This document shows, one piece after another, positions 15,963-24,065 of a DNA stretch of 56,223 bases. The position numbers and the translations under genes are program-made. The notes under the pieces are model-generated. The model worked only from the letters and a program-made list of their open reading frames with translations, was not told the origin of the DNA and ran no database searches. Every line of letters begins with the position of its first letter. The first letter of the stretch is position 1. The stretch comes from Acidobacteriota bacterium. Lineage in GTDB: Bacteria; Acidobacteriota; Terriglobia; Terriglobales; Acidobacteriaceae. The stretch lies in the NCBI GenBank assembly GCA_021781495.1, contig JAJXWS010000011.1, positions 1-56,223 of the forward strand. Direction: 5' to 3'.

Positions 15963-17912
15963 CTATTTGGTGCGAAGATCGACGACGCTGCGCACGTCGG
16001 CCTTGAAGATATCCCGGGCGCGCTGCACCAGCGGATTGTCCAGCGCCGCCTGCTGCACGCTGCCGGCCAGCGGTGCGGCCGCTGCGGCAGGCACGGGGCC
16101 GGAGCCCTCGCCGGGGACCACCATGAAGCGCGTGGATGCGCCCAGCCGCTGCAGCTCCTGGCGAATGATTTTCTCCGCTGCGGCATTCACGGTGAGGCTG
16201 AGCATCTTCTTGCCCATGCCCGGCGCTTCCATGCGCAGGGTGCTGCCGTCCTGCTTCCAGGTGGCCACGCCAAGCAGTTGCGCGGCCGATGCGTGCCCTG
16301 CCGTAGAGAGCGCCTGGACGACAGCCTGCCGGAGTGTGTCCGTATCCACCGCGCCTGCCGCAGGGTTCACCGCCGGCGCGGCTTCAGGCGCCTTGGCCAG
16401 CGAGCCCTCTGTAAGCGCCTCGGCAAAGCCCGGCGTTGAATCTGCCGCAACAGGGAAGGGCGCAATCGCGCGCGCCGGAGCCGCGGCGACCTCAACCGGC
16501 GTCTCCTTGAGCTTGCTGACCGGCGTGTTCCCCTGTGTGGCCAGTGCAGACGCAGGCGTTGGCGTGGCAATGGCCGTGGGCGCAGGCGGCGCGCTCACGC
16601 TGGCGGAGTCGGCAAACGGCGAAAGAGACGGCGCGGCGGGCTTGGGCGGCGTCGCGGGCGCAGCCACTGCGGACGGGAACGCGCGCGGCGCGCTGGAGGC
16701 TGGCCGCGGTGCGGGGGACGATGTGGCGGCGGCTCCGCGCAATCCCGCGCCGGAGGCCACGCCGCTCAGCAACTCCTCCAGCGGCAGCAGGCGCTGCGCG
16801 TGGATCAGCTTGAGCAGGCCGAGTTCCAGGTGGAAGCGCTGCTCCTGGCGATAGTTCAGGTCGTCAAAGGTGCGCAGCACAATCTGCAGGTTGCGTGTCA
16901 GGTCTTCTTCTGTAAAGAGCATGGCGGTGCGCGCGGCGCGGGCGCGTTCGTCGCTGGAGATCTGCAGCAGCTCTGTCTGCTCGCCGCCCAGCTTGGCCAT
17001 CAGCGTATTACGCAGATAGCGGACCATCTGCCGCGCCAGCGACGACGGGCTGTGCCCGGCGTTGAGCAGCACGTTCAGCTCTTCCATCAGCGTGGCGCTC
17101 TGCCCGGCGGCAACGGCCTCCAGCAGGCGCTCAAAGACGGCATTGGGCACGGAGCCCATCAGCTCGCGAATCTGCGTGGCCGCCAGCACGGGGCGTCCGT
17201 CTTGCAGCGGCGCAGAGGCGATGGCCTGGTCCATGATGGAGAGCGCGTCGCGCATGGAGCCGTCGCCGGCCTCGGCCAGCAGCGCCAGAGCGGCGTCCTC
17301 GGCCTGCACCTGCTCCTCGGCGGCAATCATCCTGAGCTGCGCCAGAATGTCGTCAAACCGCACGGCATGGAAGCTGAAGTGCTGGCAGCGCGAGCGGATG
17401 GTCTGGGGAATGTTCTCCGGCTCCGTGGTCGCCATCATGAAGATGACGTGCGCGGGCGGCTCCTCCAGCGTCTTCAGCAGCGCGTTGAAGGCGGCTTCGG
17501 TAATCTGGTGAGCTTCGTCGAGGATGTAAATCTTGTAGCGGTCGCGGGCGGGCGAGTAGCGGGCGGCGTCGCGCAGTTCGCGAATTTCATCAATGCCGCG
17601 GTTGGTGGCGGCGTCAATCTCGATTACGTCGACGGCGCTGCCGATGCGAATCTCTGTGCAGGAGTCGCACTGGCCGCAGGGCTCGGGGGTGGGCCGCTCG
17701 GCGGAGCCGACCGCGCTGCGGCAGTTGAGCGCCATGGCCAGGATGCGGGCGATGGTGGTTTTGCCGATGCCGCGATGGCCCGAGAAGATGTAGCCGTGCG
17801 CCATGCGATTCTGCGCAAGGGCGTTGAGCAGGGTGCGCGTAACGTGGTCCTGGCCGGCCACGTCGGCAAAGCGCTGCGGGCGATACTTTCTGGCCAGAAC
17901 CTGATAACCCAT
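15963..17912 (-). CDS. dnaX: DNA polymerase III subunits gamma/tau
   Basis: 649 residues. The N-terminal AAA+ clamp-loader domain has Walker A GHRGIGKTT, the zinc-binding cysteines (CGQCDSC), Walker B ILDEAHQ and the SRC motif (TIRSRCQ). An Ala/Pro-rich linker of about 120 residues leads to a C-terminal domain. It loads the sliding clamp at the replication fork. The start is ATG 17912 (MGYQVLARKYRPQ), the conserved beginning; the frame stays open another 52 codons upstream, but these do not resemble DnaX and would overlap the divergent promoter. A TACAAT at 17967-17962 may be its -10. Confidence 0.96.
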   Translation of the reverse strand: MGYQVLARKYRPQRFADVAGQDHVTRTLLNALAQNRMAHGYIFSGHRGIGKTTIARILAMALNCRSAVGSAERPTPEPCGQCDSCTEIRIGSAVDVIEIDAATNRGIDEIRELRDAARYSPARDRYKIYILDEAHQITEAAFNALLKTLEEPPAHVIFMMATTEPENIPQTIRSRCQHFSFHAVRFDDILAQLRMIAAEEQVQAEDAALALLAEAGDGSMRDALSIMDQAIASAPLQDGRPVLAATQIRELMGSVPNAVFERLLEAVAAGQSATLMEELNVLLNAGHSPSSLARQMVRYLRNTLMAKLGGEQTELLQISSDERARAARTAMLFTEEDLTRNLQIVLRTFDDLNYRQEQRFHLELGLLKLIHAQRLLPLEELLSGVASGAGLRGAAATSSPAPRPASSAPRAFPSAVAAPATPPKPAAPSLSPFADSASVSAPPAPTAIATPTPASALATQGNTPVSKLKETPVEVAAAPARAIAPFPVAADSTPGFAEALTEGSLAKAPEAAPAVNPAAGAVDTDTLRQAVVQALSTAGHASAAQLLGVATWKQDGSTLRMEAPGMGKKMLSLTVNAAAEKIIRQELQRLGASTRFMVVPGEGSGPVPAAAAAPLAGSVQQAALDNPLVQRARDIFKADVRSVVDLRTK

Positions 17913-17995
17913 GCTTTGTCTCGCTCCCCGGCCGCGCCTGCTCTCAGACGGCCTAGGAGGGATTGTATCGTTCCGGCGTGGGCGGCCTGTGGATT

Positions 17996-18004
17996 TGCTA
18001 GAAT
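17996..18004 (+). promoter_or_regulatory. Extended -10 promoter for the secreted protein at 18035
   Basis: TG-C-TAGAAT is a good extended -10 element, 31 bases upstream of the TTG start and 20 bases upstream of its GGAGG. No clear -35 is seen, which extended -10 promoters tolerate. Confidence 0.4.
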
Positions 18005-18034
18005 CCGTCTCGTATCCTTCGCCGGAGGAATTTT

Positions 18035-18721
18035 TTGACGGCGAGAGGTGGATCGATGTACGGGTCATTGCGCCGTAGGCGTGTGGGCTTTCTTATCGCA
18101 ATTATTATGCTTCTGCTCCATATCGACGCCGCAGCCCAGGCGTCGCAAAAGGAACCAGTCCCGGAATTTACGCCGCTGTGGGCCAAGCTCGAAAAGGGCC
18201 TCGACACATCCCGGCTGAAGGTTGGCGACAGCGTGATGCTGCGCACGGTTCTGCTGTGGAAGCACCGGACATGCAACGTGCAGGCCGGCGTGGAGCTGGA
18301 AGGCAAGGTCACGGCCATCACGGCGAAGTCCGCCTCCAGCGCGACCATGCTGACGCTGCACTTTACCACGGAGTGCTGTGACGGGCGCGAGGTGCCGATG
18401 GTGCTGATTGCGGCGCTCTATCCGATCAATGACGAGATGGATCAGACGGATCTGCGCGAGGCCATGCCGATGGGGGTGGGCTCGGGCTCTTCGGGGCGGC
18501 AGTCCACCAACCTGGACGCCCTGCCGACGCCGTACAAGATTCCGCCTCCTACCAAGATGCCCAAGGTGAAAGTGGGGCAGGTGACCGGGCTGCGCCATCT
18601 TGCGCTGAACGTGCCTGATCACCCGCCCATGGACACGGTGCTGGTGAGCACGGACAAGCGGCTGCGCCTGGGTGCGGGAGCGCGGCTGGCGTTTGTGATG
18701 CCCGTGGGTGCGCTGGATTAG
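18035..18721 (+). CDS. Secreted protein of unknown function
   Basis: 228 residues that I do not recognise. An arginine-rich N-terminus followed by a hydrophobic core (VGFLIAIIMLLL) and AAAQA looks like a Sec signal peptide, so it is probably exported. The mature part has three cysteines (one TCN and a CC pair) and a proline-rich PTPYKIPPPTKMPK stretch. The start is TTG 18035 because GGAGG lies exactly 6 bases upstream; ATG 18056 with GAGGTGG before it is an alternative that keeps the signal peptide. It is divergent from dnaX and converges on the SET-domain gene. A beta-rich cell-surface or periplasmic protein is a guess. Confidence 0.75.
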   Translation: MTARGGSMYGSLRRRRVGFLIAIIMLLLHIDAAAQASQKEPVPEFTPLWAKLEKGLDTSRLKVGDSVMLRTVLLWKHRTCNVQAGVELEGKVTAITAKSASSATMLTLHFTTECCDGREVPMVLIAALYPINDEMDQTDLREAMPMGVGSGSSGRQSTNLDALPTPYKIPPPTKMPKVKVGQVTGLRHLALNVPDHPPMDTVLVSTDKRLRLGAGARLAFVMPVGALD

Positions 18722-18739
18722 CCGATTGTTGCAGAAGGC

Positions 18740-19219
18740 TCAGGCGCGGGCCTGGGTGGTCTTTCGGTTGCCGCGTCGCGTGCGCGGCTTGCGGGTGGCG
18801 GCCATGCGCTTGCGGGTCTCCTCACGGGAGTACATGGTGCCTCGGCATTTGCGCGCGCCGCAGTTGCAGTGGGCTTCGTCGTCGCCGCCGTCGTACAGGC
18901 AGTAGTCGTAGGTAATCTCTTCGCCGGCGGGGATATCGCGAATGGCGGTGATCCAGACGCGGCCGTCGATCTCCTCAGTCTCGCAGTTGGGATCGCAGCT
19001 GTGGTTAATGAACATGGCCATGCAGTGGCCGTCGATGACGATCGAGCCGTCGCCCAGTCCAAACAGGTAGGTGATGGGCGAGTCTTCGTAGCACGTGTCG
19101 GCCTCATCCTTGCTCAGGCGCGGGCCGTCATACTCGGCAACGCGCGTGCCCTTGCGGATGGGGCTGGTGGTGTAGCAGCCGGCGGCGTGGATGGCGGAAG
19201 AACGGATGATGAGTCCCAT
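18740..19219 (-). CDS. SET-domain protein, probable protein-lysine methyltransferase
   Basis: 159 residues, essentially a complete small SET domain. The key motifs are present: the pseudoknot NHSCDPNC, the catalytic-tyrosine strand GEEITYDYCLYD, and a post-SET zinc cluster (CNC and the following C in GARKCRG). It would transfer methyl from S-adenosylmethionine to lysine. The C-terminal 30 residues are strongly basic (RKRMAATRKPRTRRGNRK), suggesting nucleic-acid or chromatin-like targets. The start is ATG 19219; the frame runs far upstream, but that part overlaps the divergent TPR gene and is not conserved-looking. Bacterial SET proteins are scattered and their substrates mostly unknown. Confidence 0.88.
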   Translation of the reverse strand: MGLIIRSSAIHAAGCYTTSPIRKGTRVAEYDGPRLSKDEADTCYEDSPITYLFGLGDGSIVIDGHCMAMFINHSCDPNCETEEIDGRVWITAIRDIPAGEEITYDYCLYDGGDDEAHCNCGARKCRGTMYSREETRKRMAATRKPRTRRGNRKTTQARA

Positions 19220-19317
19220 GCGAGTTTGTGATGCTTCCCCTGGAAACGTGGAGTGGAACCTGAATCGCATCGTACCATTGAACAGGTGAGGAATGAGCCC
19301 CTGCGAGGGCTGGTCAG

Positions 19318-20061
19318 ATGGGAATGAGAGAAAAAGTGTTGGCAGGGGTGGTGCTGGCGGGCCTGCTGGTGGCAGCGCCGGCGCTGCATGCCCAGCAGCA
19401 GAGCTCGGGACAGAGCAAGCCGGCCGCGGAAGATGCAAAGCCAGCCGCTCAGCCCACGGAGGCGAATCCCTTTCCGGAGGACACCAGCGCCGTGCCGGTG
19501 GTGCCCACCACCGCAACCCCGGCCGCTCCGCCGCCGGACTTCCATGCGGACAGCGGCGACAGCAGCAACATCCACCTGCCCAGCGCGGATGCCGACCCGG
19601 TTCGCAGTCCGGATGACGCGGCGCAGACATCCGGAACGGGCGCAAAAGGCGACTCGAGCTCCAGTTCGGGCTTTGCGGACCTGGAACGCCTGCTGGAGCC
19701 GCCCGCCGATGACAGAAAGCACAAGCGGGAAGAAGCGGCTCCGCGCAAGACCGGCCCGGCCGAGGACATCAACGTCGGCAGCTACTATCTGGAAACCAGC
19801 AACTGGAGGGCGGCTCTCTCGCGCTTTGAGTCGGCGCTGGTGCTGGCGCCGGAGAGTCCCGAGGTCTACTGGGGACTGGCTGAGAGCCAGCGTCACCTGG
19901 GCGACTATGCCCGGGCCAAGGCGAACTACCTGAAGGTGCTCGAGTACGATCCGGGTAGCAAGCACAGCAAGGATGCCCGCAAGATTCTGCGGCAGCCGGA
20001 GATTGCCAACGCGCCGGACGCCCCTGCCGGAGCGCCGGCACCTGCGCAGCCGCTGCAGTAG
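19318..20061 (+). CDS. Secreted TPR-repeat protein
   Basis: 247 residues. A signal peptide (VLAGVVLAGLLVAAPALHA, cleavage before QQQ) is followed by about 115 residues of low-complexity Ala/Pro/Ser/Asp-rich linker. A C-terminal tetratricopeptide region of about two repeats follows (NWRAALSRFESALVLAPES and YARAKANYLKVLEYDPGS), then an Ala/Pro tail. It is probably a periplasmic scaffold protein; the partner is unknown. Its start is divergent from the SET gene across about 100 bases, and its stop lies 7 bases from the convergent prepilin peptidase gene. Confidence 0.85.
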   Translation: MGMREKVLAGVVLAGLLVAAPALHAQQQSSGQSKPAAEDAKPAAQPTEANPFPEDTSAVPVVPTTATPAAPPPDFHADSGDSSNIHLPSADADPVRSPDDAAQTSGTGAKGDSSSSSGFADLERLLEPPADDRKHKREEAAPRKTGPAEDINVGSYYLETSNWRAALSRFESALVLAPESPEVYWGLAESQRHLGDYARAKANYLKVLEYDPGSKHSKDARKILRQPEIANAPDAPAGAPAPAQPLQ

Positions 20062-20068
20062 CAGGCCC

Positions 20069-20968
20069 TCAGGACAACCCCACCCATTGCAGGTAGGCTG
20101 CCAGCAGGCGGTCGCCCCATAGCGCGCTGACGACGCCGCCGATACAGAGGAAGGTGCCCAGCGGCAGCTTGCTCTGCATCCACTTTCCCGGTTCGCGGCG
20201 CATGGCCGGAGCCGCCAGCAACGACAGCGCCGCCACGGCTCCCAGCAGGACGCCCACGCTGAGAGCCAGCATGGTGCCGGCCAGGCCCAGCCACGCCGCC
20301 AGCAGCGCCATCAGCTTCACGTCGCCCAGGCCGATGCCTTCCTGTCTGCGGACAAGCCAGTAGACCCACCGGACCAGCAGCAACATGCCTGCGGAGACGG
20401 CGATGGCGACCCCGGCGGATAGCGCCTCATGCGCAACGGAAAAGCGCATGGGCTCCACGGACTGGCTCATCAGCGCGTGGCTGTCCAGCGCGGCGCGAAT
20501 CAGGGTGACGGCAAAGCCCAGTGCAATGCCGGGCAGCGTGAGCCAGTTGGGCAGCCACAGGTTTTCGGCGTCCAGCACCGCCAGGGCCACCAGCAGCCAG
20601 TAGAAAACCAGGCGGCCGGCGCTGGCCAGGACGCTTTGCGCCACCACGATGGCGGGCAGGCCGGGGTCGAATGCCGCGCTGAGGAACTGCCAGGCCTGCC
20701 AACCCCAGAGCGCGCCAACGGCCAGCTCCACCAGCGGATAACGCCAGCCGATGACGGCCCGGCAGGTGCGGCAGCGGCCCCGCAGGGCAAGCCAACTGGC
20801 CAGCGGCACATTCTCCCACCACGCGAGGGTGCGCCCGCAGCTTTGGCAGCGCGAGCGCGGTTTGACGATGCTTTCGCCCTTGGGCCATCGTGTGAGACAC
20901 ACGTTGAGGAAGCTGCCAAAGGCCAGTCCCAGAAGCGCCAACAGAATTGTTCCCAGAATACGAATCAT
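20069..20968 (-). CDS. pilD: Prepilin peptidase (A24 family)
   Basis: 299 residues, inner-membrane protein with about 7-8 membrane segments. The N-terminal methylase-like domain holds the zinc CxxC pairs (CQSCG and CRTC). The peptidase aspartates are in VALAVLDAENLWLPN and in GLGDVKLM, the GxGD signature. It cleaves and N-methylates type IV pilins or type II secretion pseudopilins. I start at ATG 20968 (MIRILGTILLALLGLAFGSFLNVC); the 21 extra codons upstream are charged and not membrane-like. No pilus genes are adjacent, so it may serve a system elsewhere. Confidence 0.94.
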   Translation of the reverse strand: MIRILGTILLALLGLAFGSFLNVCLTRWPKGESIVKPRSRCQSCGRTLAWWENVPLASWLALRGRCRTCRAVIGWRYPLVELAVGALWGWQAWQFLSAAFDPGLPAIVVAQSVLASAGRLVFYWLLVALAVLDAENLWLPNWLTLPGIALGFAVTLIRAALDSHALMSQSVEPMRFSVAHEALSAGVAIAVSAGMLLLVRWVYWLVRRQEGIGLGDVKLMALLAAWLGLAGTMLALSVGVLLGAVAALSLLAAPAMRREPGKWMQSKLPLGTFLCIGGVVSALWGDRLLAAYLQWVGLS

Positions 20969-21058
20969 GCGCGTGGTTGAGTATATGGTTGGCAGACGCG
21001 CCGTGCCCCTCGCGCGCTCGCCGCCGGCCAACTGGCCGCCGGGTTTACACTAAGGTAG

Positions 21059-22009
21059 ATGGACGTTGCACGAGACGACGGCAGTCCTGAGCCTTCCTCT
21101 ACCGCTCCGCGCGTCGCAGTTACCACCGATCCGGCGCGGGCGGCCTCTCTTTTTGAACAATCCGTGGCGATTATGGCCCGGCTGCGCGCCCCGGACGGCT
21201 GCCCCTGGGACCGCGAACAGACCTTTGACACCATCCGCAAATACACGCTGGAAGAGGCCTACGAGGTCTTCGATGCCATTGAGCGGCGGGACTTTCCGCA
21301 TCTGGCCGAGGAGCTGGGCGACCTGCTGCTGCAGGTGCTCTTCTATGCGGAGATGGCGGCGAACGAGGGGCACTTCAACATTGCCGACGTGCTGGATCAC
21401 CTGAATCGCAAGCTCATCCGGCGGCATCCGCATGTGTTTGGCGTGGAGGCCTCGCGCGCGGCCGGCAACCGGGCCGATGTAGACGCTGATGTGGAAGGCT
21501 CCGCGGCGGCTGTTCTGCGCAACTGGGAAGACATCAAGGCGGCCGAGAAGAAAGCGAAGAGCACTCCGGAGGCCACCTCGCGGCTGGATGCAGTGCAGCG
21601 CGCCATGCCAGCGCTGGCTGAGGCGGGCAAGCTGGGCTCCCGGGCGGCCAAGTGCGGCTTTGACTGGCCGCACTGGCGCGACCTGCTGCCCAAGCTGGCC
21701 GAAGAGACGGCTGAGTTGGAGGCCGAGGCCGTTGCGCTGGAGCAGAACCCCGGCGATGCCGCGCGGAAGCAGGCCGTGGAGGCGGAGTTGGGCGACCTGC
21801 TGTTTACGGCGGTGAACTTGAGTCGCAGGCTGGGCGTGGATGCCGAGATGGCGCTGCGCGGCTGCAATCTGCGCTTTCGCCAGCGTTTCCGGCAGATGGA
21901 GCTGGCCTCGCCGCGGCCGCTTGAAGAGCTGTCGCCGGATGAGCTGGAAGCCCTGTGGGCGCATGCCAAGCGCACGCTGGCCGCGAACAAGACGGAGCCA
22001 CAGGCATGA
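21059..22009 (+). CDS. mazG: Nucleoside triphosphate pyrophosphohydrolase MazG
   Basis: 316 residues with two MazG domains. The first has EEAYEVFDAI and EELGDLLLQVLF, the second EAELGDLLFTAVN, the metal-binding EExxE/ExxD pattern. CPWDREQT is the usual family start of the first domain. It hydrolyses (d)NTPs to NMP and pyrophosphate, a house-cleaning role. Compared with E. coli (263 residues) it has an extra N-terminal 30 residues and a longer linker. The stop overlaps the start of the GNAT gene (ATGA). Confidence 0.94.
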   Translation: MDVARDDGSPEPSSTAPRVAVTTDPARAASLFEQSVAIMARLRAPDGCPWDREQTFDTIRKYTLEEAYEVFDAIERRDFPHLAEELGDLLLQVLFYAEMAANEGHFNIADVLDHLNRKLIRRHPHVFGVEASRAAGNRADVDADVEGSAAAVLRNWEDIKAAEKKAKSTPEATSRLDAVQRAMPALAEAGKLGSRAAKCGFDWPHWRDLLPKLAEETAELEAEAVALEQNPGDAARKQAVEAELGDLLFTAVNLSRRLGVDAEMALRGCNLRFRQRFRQMELASPRPLEELSPDELEALWAHAKRTLAANKTEPQA

Positions 22010-22800
22010 TTGTGCTGCGCAACTGCGAGGGGTTTGACGAGCTGGAGGCCTGCGTCCAGATGCAGGTGGCCACCTGGGGCTACGACGAGAGTGAAGTGGT
22101 GCCGCGCAAGGCATTTCTGGTGGCGCAGAAGATTGGCGGTCAGGTAATCGGCGCCTTCGATACGAATCTGCCCGGTGCGGACCCGCGCGGCGGGGCGGGC
22201 AGCATGGTCGGCTTTGCCATGTCGTGGCCAGGCATCAAAACCGGCGCGGGCGAGCCGAAGCCCTATCTGCACTCGCACATGCTCGCCGTCAACGAGGGCT
22301 ACCGCAACCGGGGGCTTGGCGCGCAACTCAAGCTGGAACAGCGGCATGAGGCGCTCAGCCGGAATATCGGCTACATGGAGTGGACCTTTGATCCGCTGGA
22401 GATCAAGAATGCCTTCCTGAATATCGGAAAGCTGGGTGCGATCGTTCGCAGTTACCGCCCGGATTTTTATGGTGTATCCTCATCTCGCTTGCAGGGGGGA
22501 TTGCCCACGGACCGCCTGCTGGCGGAGTGGTATCTGCGATCGCCGCGCGTGACGGCGCTTGTAGAGGGCCATCGGCACGCTACGTTTAAGATCGAAGAAC
22601 GCATCCTGGTTCCGGCCCATACCGGCGCGTGGAAATCAGCCGAGGCCACCCGGGATCGCGCTTTGGCCATACAGTCAGAGAACCGTCGCAAGTTTCAGCA
22701 GGCATTTACCCAGGGTTTGGCAGTGCTCGGCTTCAGCCGGGACGCGGAAGGGAACGGAGTCTTCGAGCTGGGCATCCCTTCGCCGGTCGAGGTTCCATGA
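22006..22800 (+). CDS. GNAT-superfamily N-acyltransferase (COG3375-like)
   Basis: 264 residues. The acyl-CoA pyrophosphate-binding loop RNRGLGAQLK (R-x-x-G-x-G/A) is near residue 100, preceded by HSHMLAVNEGY. The remaining C-terminal 130 residues are family-specific. The start is ATG 22006, overlapping the mazG stop; the frame is open 17 codons upstream inside mazG. Members of this group often neighbour N-succinylamino acid racemase/o-succinylbenzoate synthase genes, as here (72 bases before the next gene). In that setting the enzyme would N-succinylate amino acids, especially D-amino acids. The acyl donor and acceptor are inferred from context. Confidence 0.82.
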   Translation: MIVLRNCEGFDELEACVQMQVATWGYDESEVVPRKAFLVAQKIGGQVIGAFDTNLPGADPRGGAGSMVGFAMSWPGIKTGAGEPKPYLHSHMLAVNEGYRNRGLGAQLKLEQRHEALSRNIGYMEWTFDPLEIKNAFLNIGKLGAIVRSYRPDFYGVSSSRLQGGLPTDRLLAEWYLRSPRVTALVEGHRHATFKIEERILVPAHTGAWKSAEATRDRALAIQSENRRKFQQAFTQGLAVLGFSRDAEGNGVFELGIPSPVEVP

Positions 22801-22872
22801 GGCGTTCCGCATGGACCGCAGCACGCAGAGTTCCTTCAGAAAACAGATTGAAGTCCCGGGAAAAGGCACCTT

Positions 22873-23997
22873 ATGAGAATTGACGGAATCATCCTTCGCG
22901 AACTGCATCTTCCCCTTGTTCGCCCATTTGAGACCAGCTTTGGCGTTACCACCGAGCGGCGCATCTTGCTGGCCGAGGTCCGTTCCGAGGGTCTGGTGGG
23001 CTGGGGCGAGTGCACCGCAGGCGAGCACCCGTACTTCTCCGGCGAGTCCACTGACACCGCGTGGCAGGTAATCCTGAACGAGCTTGGTCCCATGCTTGCC
23101 GCCGAAACACCGGAGAACGGCGGCCAGTGCCCGCGCATCTTCCACAAGATTCGCGGCAACCGCATGGCCAAGGCTACGCTGGAGAATGCGATCTGGGACC
23201 TGGAGGCGCAGCGCGAAGGCATTCCGCTGGCACGGCTGCTGGGCGGAGTGCACGACGCCATCCCATGCGGCGTTTCGATCGGCATTCAGCCCTCCATCCC
23301 GCAGCTCATGGAGATCATCGAGCGGGAGCTGGCGGCGGGATACCAGCGCATCAAGCTGAAGTGCAAGCCCGGCTGGGATGTGGACGTGTTCGATGCGGTC
23401 CGCAACCGCTGGCCCGAAATTACGCTGAGCTGCGATGCCAACTCGGCCTATCGCCTGCGCGACTCGGACCACCTGGTCGGCTTTGATGCATTTGACCTGC
23501 TGATGATTGAGCAGCCGCTGTGGTACGACGACTTCTTCTACCATTCCATGCTGCAAAAACGGCTCAACACGCCCCTCTGCCTCGACGAGTCCATCCACAA
23601 CCGGCGCGACGCGCTGGCGGCCATCGAGATGGAGTCGTGCAAGATCATTAACATCAAGCTGGGGCGCGTCAGTGGATTCTCAGAGGCCATTGCCGTGCAC
23701 AATGCGGCCATGGAGCGCGGCGTGCCGGTGTGGTGCGGCGGCATGCTGGAATCCGGCGTCGGCCGTGCGCATAACATTGCGCTCTCCACCCTGCCGAACT
23801 TCACGCTGCCGGGCGATGTCTCCGCCTCGGCCCGCTACTGGAAAGAAGACATCATCGAGCCGGAGGTCACGGTGAACGCCCAGGGCGAGATCGTCATATC
23901 CGATGCGCCGGGCCGCGGCTACGAGGTCCGCACAGACCTGGTTGAGAAGCTCACCGTCCGCAAGGAAGCCATTCGCGCCTTCGAACTGGTGGGATAA
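22873..23997 (+). CDS. menC: Enolase-superfamily o-succinylbenzoate synthase / N-succinylamino acid racemase
   Basis: 374 residues. The muconate-lactonizing subgroup signature is complete: the KxK acid/base motif in RIKLKCKPGWD, metal ligands Asp in CDANSAY, Glu in IEQPLWYDD and Asp in LDESIHN, and the second lysine in NIKLGRVSG. The family covers the menaquinone enzyme OSBS and promiscuous N-succinylamino acid racemases (NSAR), which sequence alone often cannot separate. Absence of other men genes and the GNAT gene just upstream favour NSAR. AAAGG lies 6 bases before ATG 22873, and a terminator follows the stop by about 33 bases. The symbol is the family name only. Confidence 0.85.
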   Translation: MRIDGIILRELHLPLVRPFETSFGVTTERRILLAEVRSEGLVGWGECTAGEHPYFSGESTDTAWQVILNELGPMLAAETPENGGQCPRIFHKIRGNRMAKATLENAIWDLEAQREGIPLARLLGGVHDAIPCGVSIGIQPSIPQLMEIIERELAAGYQRIKLKCKPGWDVDVFDAVRNRWPEITLSCDANSAYRLRDSDHLVGFDAFDLLMIEQPLWYDDFFYHSMLQKRLNTPLCLDESIHNRRDALAAIEMESCKIINIKLGRVSGFSEAIAVHNAAMERGVPVWCGGMLESGVGRAHNIALSTLPNFTLPGDVSASARYWKEDIIEPEVTVNAQGEIVISDAPGRGYEVRTDLVEKLTVRKEAIRAFELVG

Positions 23998-24030
23998 GCC
24001 CGCGCAGTCCATGCCGGGCAGTGGATGCCG

Positions 24031-24065
24031 AAAAAAGGGATGCCCTGCGGGGCGTCCCTTTTTCA
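24031..24065. terminator. Bidirectional rho-independent terminator
   Basis: AAAAAAGGGA-TGCCC-TGC-GGGGCG-TCCCTTTTT forms a long stem of about 14 pairs, flanked by A and T tracts on either side. It can therefore end both the racemase transcript (plus) and the outer-membrane protein transcript (minus), whose stop codon overlaps the T tract. Confidence 0.85.
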
